Assembly: GCA_900542295.1 (NCBI GenBank)
Contig: UQNJ01000003.1
Coordinates: forward strand, 111,115 to 175,114
Reading direction: 5' to 3'
Source of the DNA: an uncultured Eubacteriales bacterium
GTDB taxonomy: Bacteria; Bacillota; Clostridia; Peptostreptococcales; Anaerovoracaceae
DNA length: 64,000 bases
Both the position numbers and the translations under genes were made by a program. Shown here piece after piece: positions 17,394 to 26,231 of the stretch; position 1 is the stretch's first letter, and every line of letters begins with the position of its first letter. The notes under the pieces were generated by a model. The model was not told the origin of the DNA. It made no database searches and saw nothing but the letters and a program-made list of their open reading frames with translations.

Positions 17394-18188
17394 ATGAAGA
17401 AGATAATAAATATAACAGGCGGATGCATAGGCTGCGGAGCTACTTTTACAGCTGTAACGACGGCGATTTTTATGGCACGCAGCAGTGACAGAGTTACATA
17501 TATGGAGGATTTTTCGTCTCCGGTTAATAATCAAAAATTTTTGGCTGAATCTCAAGTGTTTTATGAGCTTTCTTTGGACAAGCATATAAGCAAGAGTAGG
17601 CTTGCGGACTTTGCTCTTTTAAAAGAGACCGGCGATAGAACCGATAACAGAGTAAATCTGTACTCCAATGTGAACTGGGTCGTAAAATTGCCCGGCAGCC
17701 TGTCATGTACAAATATTATGCCGGATGAAGTTGCCGGCAGATATATACTTTGGGACAGTTCTTCACTTTTTGAAGACAGCAGATTATGTTTACATTATGA
17801 AGAAAACAAATCTTGCGGTATCGCCGGGAGAAAACCTGCATGCTGTATATCAAAGCCTGATCTCATAATGTGTGTCATAGACCCGCTGCCGAGCAAGGTT
17901 ATGGCGGCGGCTGAGCATGTGAATTTTCTCAAGGAAAATTTTGGTGAAACAACCTTGTGGATCTTCAATAACGGAAGAAATGAAGACATTAAATATGCAG
18001 AAAAATTTCTCGAAATAAAGGCTGATTTTTGTATACCTATGGAAGAACAACAGCTCTTTTATGATGCACAAAAAAGACATACACATCCTGCCGTCTCTGG
18101 TTCTTCAGGCAGGCTGAAACCGTCTTTTAAAGATGAAACGGTGGAAGCATTCAATGATATTGCAGAATATATTCTCACCTTGTATTAG
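17394..18188 (+). CDS. degenerate MinD/ParA-like protein of unknown function
   Basis: A 264-residue protein with a ParA/MinD-like outline: an N-terminal strand-loop IINITGGCIGCGATFTAVTT in the place of the deviant Walker A, a central ILWDSSSL strand, LIMCVIDPLPSKVMAAAEHV like the switch II/Asp region, and LWIFNNGRNE like the nucleotide-base loop. Both lysines of a true KGGxGKT loop are absent, and several Cys replace them. It may bind a nucleotide weakly or have another role. The ATG at 17394 is chosen over TTG 17373; its ribosome-binding site (TCAGGGA) is modest. It sits alone before ftsEX, and the spacer to ftsE has its own -10-like TATAAT. Confidence 0.55.
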   Translation: MKKIINITGGCIGCGATFTAVTTAIFMARSSDRVTYMEDFSSPVNNQKFLAESQVFYELSLDKHISKSRLADFALLKETGDRTDNRVNLYSNVNWVVKLPGSLSCTNIMPDEVAGRYILWDSSSLFEDSRLCLHYEENKSCGIAGRKPACCISKPDLIMCVIDPLPSKVMAAAEHVNFLKENFGETTLWIFNNGRNEDIKYAEKFLEIKADFCIPMEEQQLFYDAQKRHTHPAVSGSSGRLKPSFKDETVEAFNDIAEYILTLY

Positions 18189-18277
18189 GTCTTTTTTCGA
18201 TGCTGACATTTCTGCCAATCACAAGAACTACACATACTTTGCCATGATTTTCTATTTCATTTAACGTCGAAATGTAG

Positions 18278-18283
18278 TATAAT
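18278..18283 (+). promoter_or_regulatory. -10-like element before ftsE
   Basis: TATAAT at 18278-18283 is 43 bp upstream of the ftsE start; the matching -35 (TTTCAT at 18255) is weak. It suggests that ftsE-ftsX and what follows have their own promoter. Confidence 0.45.
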
Positions 18284-18325
18284 TATTGTATATTTGTTGA
18301 AGAAAGTAGAGAGAAAGGGGAGTAC

Positions 18326-19024
18326 ATGATTAAGTTCAGACATGTTACTAAAACTTATCGTACAAATATAGGCTTAGAAGATGTAAGCGTAGATATAGCA
18401 AAAGGTGATTTTGTATTTCTGGTGGGACCCAGCGGAGCCGGAAAATCAACTTTCATAAAACTTATTTTAAAAGAAATAGATGCTGACGAAGGCAGCATAT
18501 TTGTAGATAATAAAGATGTTACAGCCCTTAGCAACAGGGAGATACCGGAGCTTAGAAGAAAGCTCGGAACGGTATTTCAGGATTTCAGACTTTTACCGAA
18601 AAAGACTGTTTTCGAAAATGTTGCTTTTGCCATGGAGGTATTGCACAAGAGTAAAAAACAGATAAGAAAACAGGTTCCGCAGATTTTGAGCCTTGTAGGT
18701 ATATCTGATAAGGCCGACAAGTATCCGGATGAGCTTTCCGCAGGAGAGCAGCAGAGGGTAGCGATTGCAAGAGCCATAATAAATAATCCCATGGTGCTGA
18801 TTGCCGATGAGCCTACGGGCAATCTTGACCCTGTTACCGCAGCGGAAATCATGGATTTACTTGACCAGATAAATAAACGCGGAACTACAATAGTAATGGT
18901 TACCCACGCAAAAGATATAGTAGACCGAATGAAGAAAAGAGTCATAGTTATTGAAAAAGGAAGAATAGTCCATGACCAGGAAGGAAGTTATATAATTAAA
19001 GAGGGGGTGGATATTCTTGAATAG
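18326..19024 (+). CDS. ftsE: cell division ATP-binding protein FtsE
   Basis: A 232-residue ABC ATPase with Walker A GPSGAGKST, Q-loop VFQDFRLLPKKTVFENVAFA (the FtsE-type wording), signature LSAGEQQRVAIARA, Walker B LIADEPTGNLDP and the H-loop VTHAKDIV. With FtsX it forms the membrane complex that activates peptidoglycan hydrolases. The C-terminal end overlaps ftsX by 8 bp. An AGAAAGGGGAG site lies before ATG 18326. The neighbouring M23 hydrolase is the likely target. Confidence 0.96.
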   Translation: MIKFRHVTKTYRTNIGLEDVSVDIAKGDFVFLVGPSGAGKSTFIKLILKEIDADEGSIFVDNKDVTALSNREIPELRRKLGTVFQDFRLLPKKTVFENVAFAMEVLHKSKKQIRKQVPQILSLVGISDKADKYPDELSAGEQQRVAIARAIINNPMVLIADEPTGNLDPVTAAEIMDLLDQINKRGTTIVMVTHAKDIVDRMKKRVIVIEKGRIVHDQEGSYIIKEGVDILE

Positions 19025-19907
19025 CTTTTCATATACAGTTAAACAGGGATTTACTCAGATTTTCAGAAACAGGGGAATGAGCATAGCTTCAATCTTTTCA
19101 ATATTGGCAATGCTGTTTATATTGGGAATATTCTTTGCTATATTGGTAAATCTGAACCTCTTTACAGAAGTTGTTAAGCAGGATTATGACCAGGTCGAGA
19201 TATTTATAGAAGATTCAGCTTCACAGGAGCAGATAGACAGTGCAATGGCAAGGCTTTCTGAACAGTCCGGTGTAGACAGCGTTGCTTTCAGAACAAAGGA
19301 AGAAGCACTTACAATAATGAAAGAGAGATGGGGAGAAAGCGGTTATCTGCTTGATTCTCTCGGAGAAAATCCCCTACCCTCATCTATACTTGTAAAAGTA
19401 AATACAATTGAGGATGCCACTGATATATCGGAAACTGCCGCCGATCTCGATGGAGTTGAAGATGTACAATACTATCAGGAAACCGTCGAAAAGCTTACTT
19501 CAGTTACAAACGGACTTCAGATAGGCGCATTGGCTGTTATGGCATTCCTGATAGTTGTTTGCGTGGTGGTGGTCTCAAACACCATTAAGCTGATGGTCTT
19601 TGCAAGAGCAAGAGAAATAAGGATTATGAAATATGTAGGAGCTACAAACTGGTTTATAAGAGGTCCGTTTATGGCAGAAGGCATAATCATAGGAATTATA
19701 GCAGCACTTGCAGCATCAGGTTTAATGACTCTTTTGTACAGCAAAGTCGTTTCCGCCATAGGAACGCAGGTTATAGCAATTGTTTCATCGCCGCTTATTT
19801 CTGTGAGCTATCTTGCCGGAAATATGCTTATTATATTCCTTGCCCTCGGAATCAGTATAGGTGCATGGGGAAGCATAGTTTCCATGAGAAAGTTCCTTGA
19901 CGCATAA
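19017..19907 (+). CDS. ftsX: cell division membrane protein FtsX
   Basis: A 296-residue FtsX: an N-terminal cytoplasmic stretch, a first membrane segment (SIASIFSILAMLFILGIFFA), an extracellular domain around residues 48-160, then three membrane segments in the C-terminal half, including the FtsX/MacB-type VFARAREIRIMKYVGATNWFI block. It begins with TTG at 19017 behind GAGGGGGTGG and overlaps ftsE by 8 bp. It transmits ATP hydrolysis by FtsE to an extracellular hydrolase, probably the product of the next gene. Confidence 0.95.
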   Translation: MNSFSYTVKQGFTQIFRNRGMSIASIFSILAMLFILGIFFAILVNLNLFTEVVKQDYDQVEIFIEDSASQEQIDSAMARLSEQSGVDSVAFRTKEEALTIMKERWGESGYLLDSLGENPLPSSILVKVNTIEDATDISETAADLDGVEDVQYYQETVEKLTSVTNGLQIGALAVMAFLIVVCVVVVSNTIKLMVFARAREIRIMKYVGATNWFIRGPFMAEGIIIGIIAALAASGLMTLLYSKVVSAIGTQVIAIVSSPLISVSYLAGNMLIIFLALGISIGAWGSIVSMRKFLDA

Positions 19908-19916
19908 GGAGAAAAT

Positions 19917-20966
19917 ATGAAAAAGAAAAGTATATGTCTGTTCCTGATATTTATATTAGTTGCCGGATTTGCGTTTTCGGGCTTTGCTTTTGCTGAAACG
20001 CAAGATGATCTGCAGACTGAACTTGACGGTATAAACAAAGAAAAAGATCAGGTGAGTCAGAGACTTACAGAGGTGACAAAGCAGATAAAGGAAATGCAGC
20101 CAAAAGTTGACAGCCTTAACAAAGAGGTTGCCGAAGCTGCTGCAAAGATAAGTGAAACCGAAAAAGAAATTGCAGAAAAGCAAGAAGAGATGAAAAACCG
20201 GGAAGACGGTTTAAACGACAGGCTTAGAGTAATGTACAAAAATGGATCGGTAGGTTTCATAGATGTACTTTTAGGTTCAAGCAGCATATCCGAGTTCATT
20301 TCAAATTTAGACATGATTCAGAGAATTTACAGAAATGATATGGACGTCCTTAAAACTCTTGAAAAGGAAGAAAAAGAACTTCAGGAAATCAAGGACAGAC
20401 TTGAGGTGGAGAAATCAGAACTTGACAAAAAGAAAGCAGAACTTGATAAAGATATGCAGGAGCTTGAAAACCTCAAAGCTGAACTGGATGCCAAGGAAGC
20501 GCAGTTAGTTGCAGAGGCAGAGAGCTTAAACAGTAAGATACAGGATATGATTGACCAGGACAAGGAATATGTAGGCGGAACATGGGCATGGCCGGCTCCG
20601 GCAAGCAGGTACATAACATCATATTTCGGGTACAGACAGCATCCTGTTACAGGCAAATGGGCTTTGCACACCGGTATTGATATAGGCGCCGGTTACGGAA
20701 CCAATATAATAGCAGCCAACTCGGGAACTGTGATTCTGTCCCAGGAATATGGAGGATACGGTCAGTGTGTAATAATAGACCACGGAGGCGGTATCACAAG
20801 CTTGTATGGTCATATGTCCGTAAGAAAAGCCAGCGTCGGACAGACGGTGAGCACAGGCGATGTTATAGGTCTTGTGGGAAGCTCGGGAGTATCCTCAGGA
20901 CCGCATCTTCACTTTGAGGTTCGTGAAAACAATCAGTTGGTCGATCCTCTCAAATATGTAGGCTGA
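19917..20966 (+). CDS. secreted coiled-coil M23 peptidoglycan endopeptidase
   Basis: A 349-residue EnvC/PcsB-like protein: signal peptide to about residue 26 (ending FAFAE), a long coiled coil from about 30 to 220 broken near GSVGFIDVLLGSSSISEFIS, then an M23 LytM domain. The domain keeps its zinc ligands in HTGID (His251, Asp255) and HLHFE, so unlike E. coli EnvC it should be an active hydrolase. It sits 9 bp after ftsX. By analogy with PcsB and CwlO, FtsEX controls it during septation or elongation. Confidence 0.92.
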   Translation: MKKKSICLFLIFILVAGFAFSGFAFAETQDDLQTELDGINKEKDQVSQRLTEVTKQIKEMQPKVDSLNKEVAEAAAKISETEKEIAEKQEEMKNREDGLNDRLRVMYKNGSVGFIDVLLGSSSISEFISNLDMIQRIYRNDMDVLKTLEKEEKELQEIKDRLEVEKSELDKKKAELDKDMQELENLKAELDAKEAQLVAEAESLNSKIQDMIDQDKEYVGGTWAWPAPASRYITSYFGYRQHPVTGKWALHTGIDIGAGYGTNIIAANSGTVILSQEYGGYGQCVIIDHGGGITSLYGHMSVRKASVGQTVSTGDVIGLVGSSGVSSGPHLHFEVRENNQLVDPLKYVG

Positions 20967-20970
20967 TATT

Positions 20971-22629
20971 ATGAAAATAAATCCGATAATTAAAAAACTT
21001 TTAGAAAAAAGAGGAATAACAGAACCGGCCGATATGGTCGAGTTTCTGTCCGATAAACCGCAAAAAACATATGATCCATTCCTGCTTCCCGATATGGAAG
21101 CAGGGGTGGATTTGATTTTATCTGAAATAAAGAAAAAATCGAAAATTTGTATATACGGTGATTATGATGCTGATGGAATCACTTCTTCTGCTCTGATGAT
21201 GGGTGTGCTTAGTCATCTTACCGACGATGAAAATCTTGATTATTACATACCTTCACGATTTGAGGAAGGATACGGTCTCAATATAGAGGCTATAGAGCAT
21301 ATTGCAGCGCTGGGATTTAACCTTATAATAACTGTTGATTGCGGAAGCGTATCCTTTAGAGAAGTGGAATATGCCAAAAAACTGGGAATGAAGATTGTGG
21401 TTACAGATCATCACAATATAACTGACACGATGGCAGACTGTATTCTTATCAATCCCAAAAGGCCTGATTCCTTGTATCCTTTTAAAGAACTGTCCGGATG
21501 CGGAGTTGCCTTTAAGGTGGCTCAGGCTATTCAAAAAAAAACAGGTCTTACAAAACACATACTTACAGAATCCTTAGATTTGGCTGCCATAGGAACAGTG
21601 GGAGACATAATGCCGCTGCTCGATGAAAACAGAACTATCACAAAGTTTGGAATAAAAGTCCTTAACCTTTGTGAAAGACCAGGTCTTAAGAAGCTTATAG
21701 ACGGAACATCTCTTAAACCGGGCAGAATAACATCCGGAAACATAAGTTTTGTAATAGTTCCGCATCTCAATGCTTCGGGAAGAATCGAAGATGCTTCTCA
21801 GGCAGTAGAACTGCTGCATGGAAAATGTTCTTCAGATAGAATGGAAGAAATCGTAAAAGATATCTTGGATAAAAACATTAAAAGACGAAAATTGCAAGCG
21901 GAATTATTTGAACAATGCTGCTGTGAAATAGACAAAGACTATCCGGACGATTTTGCAATAATAGAGGCAGATGCCGGGTATGAAGGAATCGCCGGAATAG
22001 TTGCAGGCAAAATCAAAGAAACATTTCACAGGCCTGCCGTAATAGTTACACCGACCGGTGAGGATGAGATCAAGGGCACGGGGAGAAGCATAGAAAGCGT
22101 TAATCTGTACGAAATATTAAAACCGAACGAAGACTTATTTACCAAGTTCGGAGGCCATAGCGGAGCATGCGGGTTCTCCATGAAAAAAAGTAATCTTCCG
22201 GAGCTCCGAACTCGCATAGCGCAGCAGATGGACGAGCTGAAAGCAAAAAATTCAGAACTTTTCAAAAAGATATACGACATAGATCTTGAAGCAAAGATAG
22301 AAGACATTGATATGGAGCTTGCCGAGCAGATAGAAATGATGGCTCCTTTCGGCAACAAAAATCCCAAACCTCTTATAAGATGCAGCGGAGTCACAGCAGG
22401 CGATGTTCGTTATATGGGGGATGAAATGCAGCATGTAAGATTTTTTGCCATAGGAGAGGAAGGTCAAAGATTGCAGTGTGTTATGTTTAACAAGGCGCAA
22501 GATTATGATTTTGAGGAGATGAAGACAACTCCCGTGAATGTATTGGGAACTCTTGAATGCCAGGAATGGCAAGGCAAAAAACGTCTGCAATTCCTTGTCA
22601 GCGAAATACAGTTTGACGGAGAAGAATGA
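20971..22629 (+). CDS. recJ: single-stranded-DNA-specific exonuclease RecJ
   Basis: A 552-residue RecJ with DHH phosphoesterase motifs: YGDYDADGITSSA, ITVDCG, VVTDHHN, SGCGVAFKV and the DHHA1 motif GGHSGACGFS, followed by the OB-like C-terminal region. It degrades single-stranded DNA 5' to 3' in recombination and repair. It starts 5 bp after the M23 gene with little spacer for a ribosome-binding site (TAGGCTGATATT). The gene is somewhat shorter than the ~570-residue E. coli protein, but no core motif is missing. Confidence 0.94.
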   Translation: MKINPIIKKLLEKRGITEPADMVEFLSDKPQKTYDPFLLPDMEAGVDLILSEIKKKSKICIYGDYDADGITSSALMMGVLSHLTDDENLDYYIPSRFEEGYGLNIEAIEHIAALGFNLIITVDCGSVSFREVEYAKKLGMKIVVTDHHNITDTMADCILINPKRPDSLYPFKELSGCGVAFKVAQAIQKKTGLTKHILTESLDLAAIGTVGDIMPLLDENRTITKFGIKVLNLCERPGLKKLIDGTSLKPGRITSGNISFVIVPHLNASGRIEDASQAVELLHGKCSSDRMEEIVKDILDKNIKRRKLQAELFEQCCCEIDKDYPDDFAIIEADAGYEGIAGIVAGKIKETFHRPAVIVTPTGEDEIKGTGRSIESVNLYEILKPNEDLFTKFGGHSGACGFSMKKSNLPELRTRIAQQMDELKAKNSELFKKIYDIDLEAKIEDIDMELAEQIEMMAPFGNKNPKPLIRCSGVTAGDVRYMGDEMQHVRFFAIGEEGQRLQCVMFNKAQDYDFEEMKTTPVNVLGTLECQEWQGKKRLQFLVSEIQFDGEE

Positions 22630-22667
22630 GAATGATATAATTCTATCAAGGAAGGAGTGTTGGTATA

Positions 22668-22976
22668 ATGGCATATGAATCAAAATTTAAAAAAAATGAT
22701 ATAGATGAGCTGTTTAAAGCTATCTTAACTTTAGAAAATGAAGAGGACTGCTACAGATTTTTTGAAGATATATGTACCATAAACGAAATTCACGCTATAG
22801 CGCAGAGACTTCAGGTGGCAAAACTGTTATCCCAGAAGAAGACATATACTGAGATAGAAGCGGAAACCAAGGCTTCAACCGCTACAATAAGCAGAGTAAA
22901 CAAGTGCCTCTTATACGGAGCCGAGGGATATACCAGAGTACTCAAGAGGTTAAAAGAAGAAAACGATGAGAAATAA
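22668..22976 (+). CDS. yerC: YerC/YecD family TrpR-like DNA-binding protein
   Basis: A 102-residue protein of the YerC/YecD family, all helical and related to the tryptophan repressor. Key features are the LTLENEEDCYRFFEDICT helix, INEIHAIAQRLQVAKLL, and the helix-turn-helix TYTEIEAETKASTATISRVN. The family's target genes are largely undefined. A GGAAGGAGTG site precedes the ATG. It overlaps the next gene by 11 bp. Confidence 0.92.
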   Translation: MAYESKFKKNDIDELFKAILTLENEEDCYRFFEDICTINEIHAIAQRLQVAKLLSQKKTYTEIEAETKASTATISRVNKCLLYGAEGYTRVLKRLKEENDEK

Positions 22977-23523
22977 ATTTGAATTGTATATAAGCAGATG
23001 TCATGCCCGGGAAGAAAGAAAACTCCTTTTAAAAAAAGCAATGTTATCTTACGGCATAGACAGCGAATGCTTTTCTCGTGCTCAAATATTGAGGACCGCT
23101 ATGGGGAAACCTTATTTTGAAAACCTGAATATACATTTTAATATAAGTCACAGCCAGGACATCTGGGCCTGCCTTATAGGTCCCGGTTGTTGTGGGTTGG
23201 ATGTTCAATACATTAAGCCTTGCAATTTCGGGAAGATTGCCGGGCGCTTTTTTTCTTGTGCTGAAAATGAATATGTCCGGCATCACGGGCTTGTCGGCTT
23301 TTTTGATATATGGGCAAGAAAAGAGGCCTATGGCAAATATACAGGTGAAGGCTTTTTCGGAAAATCCGAAGACTTTGTCGATGATGAGGGAAAGCTGAAA
23401 GAGCAGGTGAACGACGCAGCCTTTAAAGAAGTGAAACTTCCAGGCATGGCTGACGATTACATATGCTTATGCTGCCTGCCAAATAACTTTTCGGATGAAA
23501 CGATAGAAATCAGGAAAGGATAA
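22966..23523 (+). CDS. 4'-phosphopantetheinyl transferase superfamily protein
   Basis: A 185-residue Sfp-type enzyme. Family motifs are FNISHS near residue 57, GLDVQYIKPCNF near 75 and FFDIWARKEAYGKYTGEGF near 100-120. It would move the phosphopantetheine arm of CoA onto a carrier-protein serine. The size is below that of full Sfp, and no carrier protein or synthase lies nearby, so it may serve the acyl carrier protein or a distant pathway. It overlaps yerC by 11 bp and precedes the MBL gene by 8 bp. Confidence 0.85.
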   Translation: MRNKFELYISRCHAREERKLLLKKAMLSYGIDSECFSRAQILRTAMGKPYFENLNIHFNISHSQDIWACLIGPGCCGLDVQYIKPCNFGKIAGRFFSCAENEYVRHHGLVGFFDIWARKEAYGKYTGEGFFGKSEDFVDDEGKLKEQVNDAAFKEVKLPGMADDYICLCCLPNNFSDETIEIRKG

Positions 23524-23531
23524 TTTAACAA

Positions 23532-24356
23532 ATGAAAATAACATTTTTATCTGACAACAAGACGGAAAATTCTCTTTGCATGGCTGAGTGGGGACTTTCT
23601 GTACTTATTGAGTCCAACGGGCAAAAAATACTGTTTGATGTGGGAGCATCTCCGCTGTTTGTACAAAATGCTCAAAATTTAGGCATAGCTCTGTCCGATG
23701 TGGATGCCGTAGTGATAAGTCACGGACACTATGACCATACTGAAGGTATGGAAGCTTTCTGCAAGATAAACAAAACGGCGCCTGTTTACATACATAAAGA
23801 TGCCATTTCAGAGGCATACGGAACGGACAGAAATGGAAGAATAGAAGAAAAAAACTGCGGAATGAGATGGAGCGGCGATTTCCTCAATGATATAAAAGAA
23901 AGATTGGTATTTACGCAATATACTGTTCCCATAAAGGACAATATTGTAATTTCGGGAAATATAGAATCAAAAGGAACTATGACAGAAACCTTTTACAGAC
24001 CGTCTCAAGATGGACAAATGAAAGAAGATGATATGGAACACGAGCAGATATTGGTGGTAAAGGAGAAGGAAGGTATTCATATATTTTCGGGATGCAGCCA
24101 TACAGGCATACTTACAGACATTGAAAGAGCTAAGGAAATTTTCCCCGGAGAAAAAATAATATCTCTTACGGCAGGTATGCATCTGTATCCTCTTTCTGAT
24201 GAAGAAAAGAAAAAAACAGTAGAGAGTATATATGATATGGGGGTCAGATATCTGTTCCCGGTTCATTGTACGGGAATCAAGGCAATAATGATGTTTAAAG
24301 AAAAGTTTGCATCCAATTGTAAAGTAGCATATGCGGGAGCTTCTTATGAGTTCTGA
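23532..24356 (+). CDS. MBL-fold metallohydrolase (MptA/RFA-P synthase-like family)
   Basis: A 274-residue metallo-beta-lactamase-fold protein: ISHGHYDHTEG gives the metal motif His64, His66, Asp68 and His69; FSGCSHTG supplies a further His; TAGMHLYP is the third ligand region. The layout matches the family related to dihydropterin-ribofuranosyl-aminobenzene phosphate synthase. That name is a sequence-family label only; pterin chemistry is not implied by the neighbours. It overlaps recX by about 11 bp. Confidence 0.85.
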   Translation: MKITFLSDNKTENSLCMAEWGLSVLIESNGQKILFDVGASPLFVQNAQNLGIALSDVDAVVISHGHYDHTEGMEAFCKINKTAPVYIHKDAISEAYGTDRNGRIEEKNCGMRWSGDFLNDIKERLVFTQYTVPIKDNIVISGNIESKGTMTETFYRPSQDGQMKEDDMEHEQILVVKEKEGIHIFSGCSHTGILTDIERAKEIFPGEKIISLTAGMHLYPLSDEEKKKTVESIYDMGVRYLFPVHCTGIKAIMMFKEKFASNCKVAYAGASYEF

Positions 24357-24873
24357 AAAATGCAGGAGTGCAGCCTTAAGATATGTGGCTGCAAGCATGA
24401 GGACAGAAGGTCAGGTAGAGCAATACCTGAAACGCAGAGAATTTTCAGATGAAGATATAAGGGAATCTCTTGCAATGCTTAGAGAATACAGATATGTTGA
24501 TGATCTGAACTACTGTGTCATATATTATAAGGAAGCATGCCGAAAGGGCAAGGGCAGAAGGCGCATAGAGCAGGAGCTTATTAGAAAAAAAGTAAAAAAA
24601 GATGTTATAAAAAGAGCTCTTGATGAACTGCTTTCGGATGATAATCCCGATTATAAGGAGATAATGGAAGAAGTCTTTACGGAAAAAAAGCGGGCTTCGA
24701 TTGTTGCCTCAAAAATGATACGAAACCATTTAGATGAGGGAAAAGTTATAGATAAAAAATTTGTTGAAAAAGTAGGTCGGCGCCTGACTGCACTGGGGTA
24801 TAGCGGAGAAGTTATATATTCTGTAACAGGTATATTGATGAAAAAGATTAAAACAGACTGGAAAAAGGATTGA
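24346..24873 (+). CDS. recX: regulatory protein RecX
   Basis: A 175-residue RecX-type three-helix repeat protein that modulates RecA filaments. Repeats are visible around LRREYRYVDD-like text (LREYRYVDDLNYCVIYYKEA) and RRRIEQELIRKKVKKDVIKR. The ATG at 24346 lies 7 bp after GGGAG and overlaps the MBL gene; an earlier ATG at 24331 lacks a better site. recA itself is not in the window. The following gene starts 5 bp downstream. Confidence 0.88.
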   Translation: MSSEKCRSAALRYVAASMRTEGQVEQYLKRREFSDEDIRESLAMLREYRYVDDLNYCVIYYKEACRKGKGRRRIEQELIRKKVKKDVIKRALDELLSDDNPDYKEIMEEVFTEKKRASIVASKMIRNHLDEGKVIDKKFVEKVGRRLTALGYSGEVIYSVTGILMKKIKTDWKKD

Positions 24874-24877
24874 ATTA

Positions 24878-25564
24878 ATGACAGCACAGCAATTTAAGAG
24901 AACAGAAGCGCTGATAGGAGATGAAGCCGTTAAAATACTTTTAAATTCAAGAGTATTGGTGTTCGGAGCAGGGGGCGTGGGAAGTTATGTATGCGAAGCT
25001 CTTGCACGAGCAGGAATCGGCATGATTGAAATCGTAGACAAGGATATTGTAGATGTGACCAATATTAACAGACAGCTTATAGCCCTTCACAGCACCATAG
25101 GGCTCCCTAAGGTTGAGGTGGCGGCAGAGCGGCTTAAAGACATAAATCCGTGCATTGAAATCAATGCACGTCAGGAGTTTTATCTGCCGGAACAGAGCTT
25201 TAAATTTAAGTTTGATGAATTTGATTATGTAATAGATGCGGTGGATAATGTTGCCGCCAAACTCAGTATAATTGAAAAATCCAAGGAAGCAGGTGTTCCT
25301 GTAATATCATCTATGGGTACAGGAAACAAGCTTGATTCAATGGCTTTTAAGGTCAGCGACATAGAAGCAACAAGGGTTTGCCCTCTGGCAAAGGTAATGA
25401 GAAAAGAACTTAGAAAGAGGGGAATAACGGGAGTAAAGACGGTATATTCTGAGGAAGAGCCTGTAAAGACAAGCTGCTCATCTCCGGCAAGTATCAGCTT
25501 CGTACCGGCTGCTGCGGGCCTTCTTATAGCGCAGACGGTAATAAAAGACCTTATAAAAAAATAG
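24878..25564 (+). CDS. tcdA: tRNA threonylcarbamoyladenosine dehydratase
   Basis: A 228-residue ThiF/MoeB/HesA-fold enzyme: nucleotide-binding GAGGVGSYVCEALARAGIG, DKDIVDVTNINRQ with the Arg-Gln motif, DAVDNVAAK, and TcdA-specific SMGTGNKLDS and CPLAKVMRKELRKRGI. TcdA cyclises t6A to ct6A at position 37 of ANN-decoding tRNAs using ATP. It is the last gene of the run begun at ftsE and ends at the bidirectional hairpin at 25560. Confidence 0.93.
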   Translation: MTAQQFKRTEALIGDEAVKILLNSRVLVFGAGGVGSYVCEALARAGIGMIEIVDKDIVDVTNINRQLIALHSTIGLPKVEVAAERLKDINPCIEINARQEFYLPEQSFKFKFDEFDYVIDAVDNVAAKLSIIEKSKEAGVPVISSMGTGNKLDSMAFKVSDIEATRVCPLAKVMRKELRKRGITGVKTVYSEEEPVKTSCSSPASISFVPAAAGLLIAQTVIKDLIKK

Positions 25565-25584
25565 CAGTTTGATACTGCTATTTT
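25560..25584. terminator. bidirectional terminator between convergent genes
   Basis: AATAGCAGT (25560-25568) and ACTGCTATT (25574-25582) form a 9 bp stem around a five-base loop, with A residues on the left and TTTT on the right. It serves tcdA on the + strand and the C26 hydrolase on the - strand, and overlaps both gene ends. Confidence 0.85.
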
Positions 25585-26231
25585 GGTATGCATAAATTAA
25601 CGAATGCTCTGAAAAGTTCTCTGTCATCTAAAAGCTCCGGGTGCCATTGCACGCCTATGATATTTCCCTTTTCGACAGCTTCCGGTATTCCATCTTCGGA
25701 AGTAACGGTTATGGCAAAACCGGGAGCAGCATCCATTACTGCCTGATTGTGAAAAGAATTTATCATAATAGTATCACTCTGATGCACCCTGTAAATAAAG
25801 GAATCTTGCTTAACCGATGCTTTATGAAGCTTGTCCGGGGTTAAGTGTCCGGTTACCTGCTGATGAAGGGTTCCTCCGAAATATACATTTATGGATTGCA
25901 GACCTCCGCATATGCCAAGGATAGGTTTGTTTACTTCTGAAAAGGCTTTGATGAGAGCCATATCCCCTCTGTATTCATCAACGCTGTAGTCTTTACCAGC
26001 CATCGGAAGGTGATTGTAGTATGATGGATTTATATCCGTAAAGCTTCCCGGGAGTATCAGACCTTCGCAGAGGTTTACTACTGTATCAATGTTTTTCTCA
26101 GAAATTACAGGTAATAAAAGTATTCCCATATCATCGAATATTTTTTTAAAATATGAAGTAATATATAGTCTGTCATCAAATGGTTTTTCTGAAGACTCAT
26201 GTTCCATTCTTGTTGCTATTGCAAGTATCAT
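25578..26231 (-). CDS. gamma-glutamyl-gamma-aminobutyrate hydrolase family protein (peptidase C26)
   Basis: A 217-residue class I glutamine amidotransferase-like hydrolase. The nucleophile sits in ILGICGGLQ (Cys108), the His in VQWHPE (His197), and LILPGSFTDINPS matches the family's PGG(G/S)xDxxP motif. PuuD-type members cleave gamma-glutamyl amides such as gamma-Glu-GABA. The residue after the Cys is Gly, not the usual Arg, which may change substrate binding. It overlaps the LOG gene by ATGA. Confidence 0.85.
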   Translation of the reverse strand: MILAIATRMEHESSEKPFDDRLYITSYFKKIFDDMGILLLPVISEKNIDTVVNLCEGLILPGSFTDINPSYYNHLPMAGKDYSVDEYRGDMALIKAFSEVNKPILGICGGLQSINVYFGGTLHQQVTGHLTPDKLHKASVKQDSFIYRVHQSDTIMINSFHNQAVMDAAPGFAITVTSEDGIPEAVEKGNIIGVQWHPELLDDRELFRAFVNLCIPK

